In this document: positions 52,754-61,774 of the stretch, in pieces
How the letters are laid out: the number at the start of each line of letters is the position of its first letter
How positions within the stretch are numbered: position 1 is the stretch's first letter
Assembly: GCF_033115175.1 (NCBI RefSeq)
Contig: NC_084827.1
Span: 181,642,388 to 181,706,387, forward strand
Length of the DNA stretch: 64,000 nt
Reading direction: 5' to 3'
DNA from: Lepus europaeus
Taxonomy: Eukaryota > Chordata > Mammalia > Lagomorpha > Leporidae
Translations under genes and position numbers: made by a program
Notes under the pieces: generated by a model
What the model was told of the DNA's origin: nothing
What the model saw: the letters and a program-made list of their open reading frames with translations, nothing else
Databases searched by the model: none

Positions 52754-53311
52754 CTGCACCCGAGAGAGGGGAGGAGAGAGCCATGGGGTCCGGTGAGCGG
52801 CGACTGGCCTGGCCCACGGGTCCCCTCCCTCCGTGGACCCCGGGGAGGGCCCTGGGCGCCGAGCGGCCGGGGGAGCTCAGCCCTCCCAGCGCGCCCCGCA
52901 CTCACCGCGCGCCCGGCCCCGCAGCGCTCCCTGCACGCGCCGCACGGTCAGCTCCAGCACCTCGGCGTTCTCCAGCTTGGCCTGCACCTGCGCCGTCGGG
53001 GAGCGCGTGAGCCCGGCGCGCGCCCCGCAGCCCGCCCCGCAGCCCGCCCCACGCCCGCCGGCCGCACCTCGGCGCCCGCCAGCAGCAGCCGCAGCTCCTG
53101 CAGGCTCTCGTTGATCCGCGCGCGCCGCTTCTTCTCCACCAGGGGCTTCCGGGCCTGCGGGAAGCGGGCCCCTGAGCCCCGGCCCCGGGCGGCCTCCCCC
53201 CGCCCGCCCGCCCGCGCCGCCGGCCCGCACCTTGCGGTCCCCACGAGCCTCCCCGCAGTCTTCGTGCTCCCGGCCCGTACGGTCCCGGCCGGGGGCCAGG
53301 GACGGGGCCAT
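52329..53311 (-). CDS. HES6: HES6, bHLH-Orange transcription cofactor (4 exons)
   Basis: Member of the Hairy/Enhancer-of-split family. HES6 is known to antagonise HES1 and to promote neuronal and muscle differentiation in the nucleus. Coding exons on the minus strand: 53311-53231, 53154-53068, 52987-52906 and 52753-52329. They sum to 675 bases, giving 224 residues plus TGA, exactly the human length. Landmarks: N-terminal MAPSLAPGRDR; basic region KPLVEKKRRARIN with the family's Pro; helix-loop-helix to about residue 80; Orange domain (about 90-130) containing FAAGYIQCMHEVHTFVSTCQ; a Pro/Gly-rich linker; and C-terminal WRPW, the Groucho/TLE recruitment motif. All introns are short (about 76-152 bp) with GT/AG ends. 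There is no disruption. It lies head-to-tail with PER2, 6.7 kb downstream of the PER2 3' end. Confidence 0.97.
52906..52987 (-). CDS. HES6: HES6 exon 3 (helix 2)
   Basis: 82 bases, phase 0 to phase 1, acceptor GCGCAG, donor GTGAGT. Encodes VQAKLENAEVLELTVRRVQG then ALRGRAR. Confidence 0.96.
53068..53154 (-). CDS. HES6: HES6 exon 2 (basic region and helix 1)
   Basis: 87 bases, 29 codons, acceptor CTGCAG, donor GTGCGG. Encodes ARKPLVEKKRRARINESLQE then LRLLLAGAE. Confidence 0.96.
53231..53311 (-). CDS. HES6: HES6 exon 1, coding part
   Basis: 81 bases, 27 codons, from ATG at 53311 to donor GTGCGG. Encodes an acidic N-terminus ending in GDRK just before the basic region. Confidence 0.95.
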
Positions 53312-53322
53312 GGCCGCCCCGC

Positions 53323-53330
53323 CACGCGTG
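53323..53330. promoter_or_regulatory. HES6: Candidate HES-type class C site (CACGCGTG) in the HES6 5' UTR
   Basis: The palindrome CACGCGTG lies 12 bases upstream of the ATG. CACGCG is a known high-affinity site of HES family proteins. Feedback regulation is inferred only from the motif. Confidence 0.35.
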
Positions 53331-53394
53331 CGGCGAGGGCTGCGGGCGGTGGGCGCCGGCTCCTCGAGGCCCCGCGGCAGCCCTCGCCGTCGCG

Positions 53395-53520
53395 CGTCTT
53401 CCGGCCGGCGGCCGCCCCGCCCCTTTTATAGGGGCTCATTTGCATGTCAATGCGCCGATTGGCGGAGCGGGCGCGGCGCTGCGGGCCGCGAGGCGCGCCA
53501 CAGCCAATGGGAGCGGCGCG
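53395..53520 (-). promoter_or_regulatory. HES6: HES6 core promoter with TATA box, octamer and CCAAT boxes
   Basis: On the minus strand TATAAAA sits at 53430-53424 with a GC box immediately downstream. Seven bases upstream of the TATA box is an octamer, ATGCAAAT (53445-53438). CCAAT-type boxes lie at 53458-53462 (minus sense) and 53504-53508 (plus sense). Transcription should start near 53395-53400, giving a 5' UTR of about 85 bases. A TATA box inside a CpG island fits a regulated developmental gene. Confidence 0.75.
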
Positions 53521-54989
53521 CTTTGTGCGGTCCCGCGGCCCGGGCGGCGGGCAGCTGGCAGGGCGGGGCCCCTCGCGAGCGCCGTCGCGACCCCCGCGGG
53601 GGCGGCCCCCAGGACCGCGACCCCGGCCGCGCCGGTCGCTTCCTCCGCCGCGTTAGGTCTGCGTGCGTGCGTGCGTGCGTGCGGGGGCTCCTCCGTGGTC
53701 CGCCTGGCTCTCTCCTCCGGACCGGGAGGGGACGTCCGGCCAGGGTGCCTCTGCGCTCCGGGGAGCGGGGGCAGCCTAATGCCGACACCAGGCTCGCCCC
53801 CGACGCCCACCCTCGATTGGCCCCCGCGTCCTGGTGGGGCGGAGTCCGCCAGCGCTGCCGCCTGCCGGTTCCTCCTCGCGCTCCCCTTGCCCCGCCAGCC
53901 GCTCTGAGCGCTCCCACCCCCGGCCGGTGGTCCCCTCGCCCCCAGTTCCCTGTAGCCCTCCTTTTCCTTCGCCTCCCCCTGCTCCGACGCCTCCTTCGCT
54001 GGGCCGCACCCCCGGTCTTCCGCCCGGCCCCTCCCTGCCCGTCATACACCGCCCCACCTCCCCACGGTGGCCCCCGCCCCACCTCCCCACGGTGCCCCGC
54101 GCCCCGCCGCGCCACCGTCTGGCTCCGTAACTTGATGCCCGTGACAGTTGGCAGCTGCAGCCGCGCCAAGAGCGACAGGTGTCGGCCGCGCCTTTGTCTC
54201 CGCCCGCTTTGTGCGGCAGGCAGGCGCTTGCTCGGGGCGGCCAGACGCCCGCCACCCCCACCGCGGCCGCCCATCTGCCGGCCCTGCCGGCCCGGCTCCT
54301 GCTCCACCGCCCGGCTGCCCGCGCCGCCCCGCAGAGCCGGAACGCCCCCCTTCCGCCCCCAGCCGCAGGCCTGCCTCGCACCACTTGCCCCGTGCAGGGT
54401 GCTGAGCCCTCCAGGCTGCCCGTGCCAGACCGCGGACCCTCTGTCCACCCTCCTGCACCTGCAGAGCAGAGCCTGACCCCTCGGAGGTGCTGGGTGCTAG
54501 GGAAGGGGAGGGGGTGTGTGCCCGGGGTGAGGGGCACGGCTGCGCTGTCTGGAGAGGCCCTGGGGCCCCTCCCAGGAGCACACGGGCTCCGGTCCAGGTG
54601 AGCTTGGTGGGAGACCCGGAGGTTGCCCGTCACCTTCCTGAGCTCTGTAGCCACTGGACCTCCCTGGCCCCTCTGTGCGCAGGCCCTGCGTCTCCTCCAC
54701 CCTCCCTCACTAGGGAGAAGTGGACCTGCCTGTCCTCACCCTCTGTGTTTAGTGTCCCCTCAGCCGTGAGGCTCTGCTGTCTCCCACCCTTGTGTGTCCC
54801 TGGGCTGCCCAGGGGCCCAGCTGCACCCCCACCCCACCCCTAGTGAGGCTGAGAGGGTGGGGCTGCAGGGCCCCAAGGAGGCCCGGGACTTGACTCCCCT
54901 TCCCCACTTAGACCTCACCACACAGGAGACCCCCAAGTGGCTACACCTACCGCTTGGAGAAACTGAGATAGGGGAAGTAAACTGGGTGA

Positions 54990-55300
54990 TTTTAATTTTT
55001 TTAAGATCTATTTATTTGAAAGGTGGCATTACACAAAAGGGAGAGACAGAGAGGTCTTCCATGCGCTGGTTCACTCCCCACGTGGCTTCAGCGGCTGGAG
55101 TCGGGCCGGCCCACAGTCAGGAGCCTGGCACTCCCACCCGGTCTCTCACGTGGGTGGCAGGGCCCACGCCCTTGGGCACATCTGCTGTTTTCTCAGACGC
55201 ATTAGCCGAAGTGGAGCGCGTGGCACGGGGACCTGTGACCGGTTAGGATTCGGCATCGTCGGCAGTGGCCTCGTCCCCACGCCACGACGCCGGCCCCTTG
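54990..55300 (-). mobile_element. C-type SINE
   Basis: TTTTTAAGATCTATTTATTTG start, CACGACGCCGGCCCC end. Confidence 0.85.
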
Positions 55301-55309
55301 GTGACACTT

Positions 55310-55621
55310 CTTTTTTTTTTTTTTTTACAGTCAGAGTGGACAGTGAGAGAGAGAGAGACAGAGAGAAAGGTCTTCCTTTGCTGTTGGTTCACCCTCCAAT
55401 GGCCGCCGCGGTCGGCGCACCCTGCTGATCCAAAGCCAGGAGCCAGGTGCTTCTCCTGGTCTCCCATGGGGTGCAGGGCCCAAGCACTTGGGCCATCCTC
55501 CACTGCACTCCCGGGCCATAGCAGAGAGCTGGCCTGGAAGAGGGGCAACCGGGACAGAATCCGGCGCCCCGACCGGGACTAGAACCCCGTGTGCCGGCGC
55601 CTGTTGAGCCACGGCGCCGGC
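55310..55621 (-). mobile_element. C-type SINE with target-site duplication
   Basis: Poly-T then CAGTCAGAGTGGACA; ends GCCACGGCGCCGGC. TTGGTGACACTTCT and CTGGTGACACTTCT flank it. Confidence 0.93.
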
Positions 55622-55954
55622 TGGTGACACTTCTTACACTGGCGAGTTGGCGGACAAAGGCAGCAGAGGATGGCCGGGGCCCTGATTCATGGAGAGATCG
55701 GACTTCTCGGTCTGAGAAGGGAAGGAGCGGTAATTAAGGTTACAGCCATTCTGCAAAGCCGACTTTGTAACAGGTGCTGGGAGAGGAGACGGGCAGGCGG
55801 GCTTGTCCGGCGGGCGTTGCGGGCCGCAGATGAAGCCCTGGGACCAGCCTCGGTGTGCGCGGTGTCTCTGAGAGCCCAGAGTGAGCCACCGGCACCACCG
55901 AAACAGCTGGTCTCTCGGCTGTGTCCCCCCTGTGCTGTTGATCTCTCTGAAGTC

Positions 55955-56397
55955 AACAAGCCGTGTGGGCCCCTGCCATGAGTTCAGAGAATTCTGAATA
56001 CTGGCACAAGTAAACCGGCAGCAGGAGATTTCTCAAACTTTTTATTCAGTGAGAAATGAGGGCCCTGCCCAAGAGAGAGGGACGTCTGGATTCAGACGGA
56101 GCACCAGGAGCCAGCCTCGTGGGGGAGTGTGCCGGCCAGAAGGCATGGAGCGGGTGGCCCCACGGCCACGCGCCCCAAAGGTGCAGGGCAGCAAGGGGGT
56201 CAAGGGCAGGGAGGGAAAAGAAGGGCAAAGGGCAAAGGGCCCTTTAGTCCACTTCCAAAGGGGCGTGGTTAATTAGTCTGATTGGCAGGTGGGCGCACAG
56301 GTGGGGTCAGGTAGGGGCGTGATCACACAGGGGTGTGGTGAAGGTGTGGTCTTCCAGCTCACAAACCTAATCAATTTATCCTATCTGCCTGCCTACA
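55955..56397 (-). mobile_element. LTR, copy A of a minus-strand endogenous-retrovirus LTR pair
   Basis: In minus orientation it starts TGTAGGCAGG and has a CCAATCA box near 56280, an AATAAA signal at 56046-56041 and a common U5-like end (CCAGTATTC.GAATTCTCTGAA). Extended similarity to copy B at 58432-58859 is easy to follow by eye over about 420 bases, with many substitutions and small indels, so the insertion is old. Confidence 0.7.
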
Positions 56398-56974
56398 TCG
56401 GTTGGACTGGAAGTTGCCCAAGGGTCTGTCTTTGCGTCAGCTTCAAGCTCTAGTGGCTCGGGATGGCTCGGCCGCTTAGTCCCAGGAGCCGGGCTTCCCC
56501 CATCTGGGGCCCTCGCTCGGCCACCCTGCTGGACCCACTTCCTGCCGTTTGTTCCCTGGGCTGATGCTGCCTCCACAGTTGGCCCAAGCACAGACTTCCT
56601 GAGCACTGGAACCTTTTGATCCTTCCCACAGCCAGGAAGAGAGGCCTGCAGAGGCTGGGCAGGGCCTGGTGGCCACAGGGGGACCAGTCAGCAGCAGGAG
56701 GGGCAGGCCATAAATCCCCAGGGAACAAAGGCCGCGGCCAGCCTGCAGACACCCAGGCCAATCTGCCTGGGAGACTCTCCTTTGGTTTGGAAATAAAGGA
56801 GGGGGTGCCCGGGTTGTATGGTAAATAAAGACAATTACAGCCCTGTCTGCAGCCTGGACCACTCGCAGAGGCCTGGGCTCCCACTGGCACTGCGTTTAGG
56901 CAGCCAGCCCTGCCGGGAGCGGCTCACTCCCCGCTGAAGCCCCAGGGTCTTAAAAGTGGGGGGAATATTGGAGT

Positions 56975-57958
56975 ACGGGTGTTAGGCCATCACAGAACAC
57001 ACCGAACACCAGTAAGGGAAAGGGCTTACTGGGGAAAACCCAGCAGACCGGAGGGAAGGGGCGAAGAGGGAAAGAGAGGAGAGAGCGAGGAATGGAGCCA
57101 GGGAGGCAGAGGCCCCTGACCTCCAGTGGAAACCTTGGAGGCCAACAGGACCTGGGCCAGAGGGCAGAAGGTACACACACAAGGTTTAGGTCGAAGATGG
57201 AAAACCTGGAGCGTATGGGATCTCCTTCCACTTTCCCGAGCGCTCACAGAAGTGATAAAGATCTTGAATGCTATCAGGGTCAAACCACTCCGACTGGGCC
57301 GATCCCTCAGGGCCGCCATGGAGGGGCCAGTTTTGATTGACTGTTAGGTCGTACACAAGCCAAGCTCGGTTACAGAGAAAGATGAGGCATCGTGTTTGAG
57401 GGCTGGAGCCGATCTGAGAGGGACCATGTTACTTGAGGAATCGGATGGAACGCGGTTAGAGAAAAGTTCCCAAGTGACCTGTGGAGTCAGATCCGTGGAC
57501 TGCAAGTCCTTGCACCCCGGCTATCTGACTAACGAGAGAATATGGGAGCAGAAGGCGGGGTCGTCACCCAGGCGCCCGCTGGAGCCCAGGGCTTAGCCTG
57601 TAGAAGGGGAACAGAGGGTGAGTCGTCACTCACACCCACTGTTGCCCGGACACAGTGTCCGTAGAGGCTAGAAGCCTTAAGTAGGAGCTGTGGTTAGTGT
57701 CTAGTGCTACGACTTCGAACAGCCTCGGACAAGCAGACAGTGGGCCACAACTCGAAGTAGAGTCGCCGTGAGAATTTCCCGTCCGCGTCTTACCTCAGAA
57801 TTTGGCAGGCCGGTGTGTGGATGGAGATTGCGGAGTGTTTGGTGGCGTGGAGGAGTTCTGGGGGTGTGTTTTGCGAATGGCAGAAATCCAGGACCCCAGA
57901 GCAGCTCAGAGATCCCCCAAAGGGAGAGCAAAGTCACTGGGGGACGCTGGATCACCAG
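56975..57958 (-). mobile_element. Degenerate ERV leader and partial 3' LTR
   Basis: Reading on the minus strand, the LTR-like unit is followed by GC-balanced sequence with a splice-donor-like GAGGTAAGACG near 57792 and, around 57185-57325, a short frame that resembles a class I retroviral gag matrix segment before it hits a stop. It ends in a truncated copy of the R-U5 region (56975-57100). No pol or env is present. It is a dead fragment. Confidence 0.45.
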
Positions 57959-58388
57959 TGTAAGGTTTTCCCAGCCAATGCACCAATATTAGCCATCACA
58001 AAACACAGCAAACACCGGAGTAAGGGAGAGGGTTTACTGGGGAAACCCAGCAGGCCGGAGGGAAGGGATGAAGAAGGAAAAGAGAGAGGAGGAGAGTATA
58101 AGAGAGAGAGAGAGACAGAGAGGAGAGGAGCTAGCGAGGAGAGAAGAGAGAGCGAGCAGGAGAGAAGAGAGAGTGAGCCCCGTGTTCAGGAACAGGTCCT
58201 TTTAAAACTTTGCTGGAGGCGGGCAGGGAAGCAGGAGCAGCGAATCCCATGAGGGTGGGGGTGGGACCGACAATAGCGGTTGTGCCATGTGGCCACCTGG
58301 CTTCCAGCAATGGCGGCGGGAACCTGGGCCTAGGATGTAAATCAGGTGTAGATGGCGCCATAGATAAAACTGCGCCAGTGTCCTAACA
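57959..58388 (-). mobile_element. 5'-LTR-like unit of a second ERV family
   Basis: In minus orientation it runs from TGTTAGGACA to about CCTTACA. It contains a TTTTAAAAGG TATA-like box near 58200 and a pyrimidine-rich (CTCTCTT) stretch that would follow the start site. Its 3' part (about 57985-58080) is repeated at 56975-57100. The boundaries are my estimate. Confidence 0.5.
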
Positions 58389-58431
58389 CGGAGTGCCATG
58401 TATGTTGCCAGGAGCTTGTTAATAAATTTGG

Positions 58432-58859
58432 AATTTTAATAAGCCTTGTGGGTCCTCACCTCGTATTCAGAGAATTCCGAATACTGGCAGAAACACAAGG
58501 CAGCATGATACATTTTTATTCAGTGAGAGAAATGCATAGGGGAGTCAGGGCCCTGTCTAGGAGAGAAATCTGGGTTCACAGCGAGCACCGGCTGCCAGCC
58601 ACGTAGGGGAGCGCGCAGGCCGGGAAGCATGGGGCGGGTGGTCCCAAGGCACGGGGCAGCAAGGGGGTCCAGGGCAAAAGGAAAAAAGGCCGGGCCCACC
58701 GTGTTCCAGGCCTTTAATCCACTTCAAAGGGGCATGGTTAGGCTGCTCGGAGGGTGGGTGCACAGGTGTGGCAGGTAGGGCCGTCACACCAGGGCGTGGT
58801 GAAGGCGTGGCCTTCCAGCTCGCAAACCTGAGCAGTTTTATCCCATCTGCTGCCCTACA
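58432..58859 (-). mobile_element. LTR, copy B of the same family
   Basis: Same orientation as copy A: starts TGTAGGGCAG, AATAAA at 58520-58515, same U5-like end. The two copies lie 2.5 kb apart as direct repeats and bracket a second, different LTR element. Confidence 0.7.
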
Positions 58860-59169
58860 ACGGGAGCCATGGGGGAACAGCGGAAGGGTGTCTTCCGGGT
58901 TCCACCTGTGGTCAGCTACCCCGCCCCCAGCTCTGCAGAAAGAGGGGCTGGGGTGGGAGGGCCGCCTGGGAGGGGGATGCAAAGTTTGAGGACCTGGCAC
59001 CTTTCTGACTCTGCCTTCAGCCCCGTGGCCACTACACGGGTAGCCAGGCCAGGCTGGCCAGGCGCGAGCCTGTGACGGGGAGGCCGGAGTGGGTGCCTGG
59101 GGCCACAGCAGAGTGGAGGGGAGCTGGGGCTGGGAAGCCAGGCGGCTGCACCCTGTATCTGCAAGTGCA

Positions 59170-59995
59170 CAGCCTAAGCAGGTGGGGGAGCTGGGGGGGC
59201 GTGGGGGGGCGTGGGGGACGCGGGGGGAGCTGGGAGTGGGGGGGCGTGGGGGACACGGGGGGAGCTGGGAGGGGGGGCGTGGGGGACGCGGGGGGAGCTG
59301 GGAGTGGGGGGGGCGTGGGGGACGCAGGGAGAGCTGGGAGGGGGGGCGTGGGGGACGCGGGGGGAGCTGGGAGTGGGGGGGCACGTGGGGGACACGGGGG
59401 GAGCTAGGAGTCGGTGGGGCGCGTGGGGGACACGGGGGGAGCTGGGGGGCGCGTGGGGGATGCAGGGGGAGCTGGGAGTGGGGGCACGTGGGGGACACGG
59501 GGGGAGCTGGGAGGGGGGGCGTGGGGGACGCGGGGGGAGCTGGGAGGGGGGGGCGTGGGGGACGCAGGGAGAGCTGGGAGGGGGGGCGTGGGGGACGCGG
59601 GGGGAGCTGGGAGTGGGGGGGCACGTGGGGGACACGGGGGGAGCTAGGAGTCGGTGGGGCGCGTGGGGGACATGGGGGGAGCTGGGGGGGCGCGTGGGGG
59701 ATGCAGGGGGAGCTGGGAGTGGGGGGGCATGGGGGACGCGGGGGGAGCTGGCAGGGGGGGCGTGGGGGACGCGGGGGAGCTGGGAGTGGGGGTGTGTGGG
59801 GGATGCGGGGTGAGCTGGGAGTGGCCGGCCGGACGCGGGGGGAGCTGGGAGTGAATGGCCGGCCCCGTGGGGGACGCGGGGGGAGCTGGGAGTGGACGGC
59901 CGGCCGCGTGGGGGACGCGGGGGAGCTGGGAGTGGACGGCCGGCCGCGTGGGGGACGCGGGGGAGCTGGGAGTGGACGGCCGGCCGCGTGGGGCC
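59170..59995. repeat. G-rich minisatellite, about 23 units of 31-40 bp, just beyond the PER2 3' end
   Basis: Units alternate GGGGGGAGCTGGGAGT and GGGGGGGCGTGGGGGACGCG. The four most PER2-proximal units (59820-59995) are a variant with CGGCCGGCC. The block 59327-59480 is repeated at 59567-59712, indicating a higher-order duplication of about 240 bp. Confidence 0.9.
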
Positions 59996-60099
59996 ACAGC
60001 CAGGCCATGAGAGGCCACAGGAGGCCTGTGCATCTTCTTTGGACAAACCTTGATCTCTCAGACGTTCCCTCTGTGCCACACTAAAAAGACACACAACTG

Positions 60100-61639
60100 A
60101 AAATAAAAATATACTCGCTTTATTTACCGATTTTCTAAAAGGCAAAAAAGTCTTAAAAAGACACAAGCAGTCACACAAATGTATTGCACTGGGGGACGAA
60201 GGTTTGGTTTGTGCGGGACAAACCACTTGTCCGCGAGGCTCACCAAAGCGTCACACGAGCCCGGGGAGCCTTTGATCTCTCCTCAGGGACACGTTAAAAG
60301 AAGGCTCAGTTCAAACAGAGACGTGGGGCACACACACTACGGACACAGGGCTCGGCGCTGGGCACCGTGTAAACAAGTCACGAAGCGATCCTAGAAGTCA
60401 CTGTGGCGATGACAGCCCAGCCATGAGCACAGCTTGAAGGAACGGATGCTGATGGCAAACATCTCAAGGTAGAACGAAGGTTTGGCAGTTCCGTGTTCAG
60501 GTAACATGGACGCAACCTTAAACCACCCCGGCCCGGCGGCCTTTGTGCAGGGCTCAGACTACTGCCTCTTGGGCACCTGGAGAGAGTTCCCATGGTTCTG
60601 AGAAACCACGTTAATATTCCGGCATCAGACAGTTTGTGAAAAGCGACTGGAACACGAGCAGACAGCACTTCTCTCGTCGCCACCCCTGTGTTGCTCTCTC
60701 CTGAGCGTCACAGACTTGGTCCAATCTTACGGCACCTGCTCTGTCAGTGGCGACTTCTCATCCACACAGGGACCGGTAAGACATCTTCCCAAACAATCTT
60801 TGGGAAACGCGATGCAACGTGAGGTTTTGTGAAAAGCCGGGCAAGCTGGCGTCACTCTGTAGCCCGGGGTTCAGATCAGTCCCCAGCAGGCACGTGAGCA
60901 TGCCCCGTAGCCAGGCCCCCGGCCCGGGTGGGCGACGGCAGCCTACGGCCCTGCCTTGCACCTGTTCACTGGGCCAGCACTGCTGGGTCTCAGGTGTGGC
61001 CGTCAAGGCCTGGTTTGTACAGAGGTCACGCTAAGGAGACGACCGGCAACGTATGGTCCAACGTAGTCTGAACGAGGTGGAGCCATCCAGGGGGCAGGGG
61101 CGGGGGGGAACCTGGATGGGTTGGACACACAGCCACCTGGCTCTGTGAGACCACAGCTAACAAGCGAAGGCCAGGCTGAACCCTTCTCCCTGCGGCACAT
61201 GGAAGCCAGAGCTGCTGGAGGGGCTGGGGGCATGATGTCTCCACTTGTGGGGGGTGGGGGTGGGGGATCAAGCTTGACTGAATGAGAGTTTCGATGCGAA
61301 GCAGCCTGCAGGACAGGGCACAAGTGGACGTGATCAAACTCCCTAGGAAAGTTCTGGAAGCTTCAGCTGAGAGCCACACAAGGCAGCTTCCTGGCTGCTC
61401 GCCCCAGCCTGGCATGAAGTCTCGGGCCAGAGGTCCTCGTCGCGGTCTCTGACGCCTGCCCGGGGCCACCCTCCCAGCCTCGGACCCAGGCTCGTGCTGG
61501 AGCACAAACGCTCCCGGCCCTTTCACAAAGCTACAGGACGCAGTCTGTCCCTGGGGCGGAAGCAGACGTGGGGCCCGCCCTGTCCTGCAGGCCCCGTCTC
61601 GCGAAGGTCACTGGCCTTGGGGCTGGCCGGCACCGGGAG
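60100..61639 (-). promoter_or_regulatory. PER2: PER2 3' UTR with miRNA seed matches
   Basis: Unique sequence free of SINEs. On the mRNA strand it holds matches to miR-24-3p positions 2-12 (60313-60303) and 2-8 (60557-60551), to miR-30 positions 1-8 (60375-60368), and to miR-92a positions 1-9, with the miR-25 seed (60190-60182). PER2 is a published target of miR-24 and miR-30 in mouse; sites in this species are inferred. Confidence 0.6.
60119..60124 (-). terminator. PER2: PER2 polyadenylation signal AATAAA
   Basis: Minus-strand AATAAA, 1.52 kb after the stop; the PER2 3' UTR is therefore about 60100-61639. The PER2 strand is T-rich just past it. A plus-strand AATAAA at 60102-60107 is probably coincidental. 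Confidence 0.75.
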
Positions 61640-61774
61640 CTATGTCTGTCCTTCCTGTGCCTGGCTCGGGGCGGGCCCCTCTTCCTCCTCCTCACCGAGG
61701 CTCTCAGGGCCAGCGTCTTCCTCGCACGGCGGGCACAAGCTGCCCCTGTCCTTGTCCGCGCAGTAAACACATTC
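61640..61774 (-). CDS. PER2: PER2 terminal coding exon
   Basis: 135 bases, acceptor TTTCAG, phase 0. Encodes ECVYCADKDRGSLCPPCEED, then a Glu-rich tail ending in QEGQT and TAG. The first five residues and the final QT match the known PER2 ends; the middle is divergent and lineage-specific. Confidence 0.92.
   Translation of the reverse strand, partial: ECVYCADKDRGSLCPPCEEDAGPESLGEEEEEGPAPSQAQEGQT

Larger units (their letters stand above)
52330..54480. promoter_or_regulatory. HES6: CpG island over HES6 and its upstream region
   Basis: The whole HES6 coding region and about 1.1 kb upstream are CpG-rich, with repeated GC boxes. A 25-base direct duplication (CGCCCCACCTCCCCACGGTG core) occurs at about 54048-54098. 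I see no gene on the plus strand here. Confidence 0.7.

Noticed and set aside
53232-54476. 414-codon plus-strand frame upstream of HES6
   Set aside because: It is antisense to HES6 exon 1 and the promoter, of GC-rich composition with no recognisable domain.
2959-55623. Many 60-150-codon frames inside C-type SINEs, with Trp/His/Pro-rich peptides repeating across the window
   Set aside because: The same peptide strings recur wherever a SINE lies, so they are translations of the repeat. None is a gene.
58557-60226. Pro-rich open frames of 350-480 codons on the minus strand beyond PER2
   Set aside because: Low-complexity translation of the C-rich strand of the minisatellite and an LTR; not a gene.
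61080-61526. Minus-strand frame with possible extra PER2 coding sequence
   Set aside because: It lies after the PER2 stop codon at 61640, so it is 3' UTR. The homologous C-terminal QT ends at that stop.
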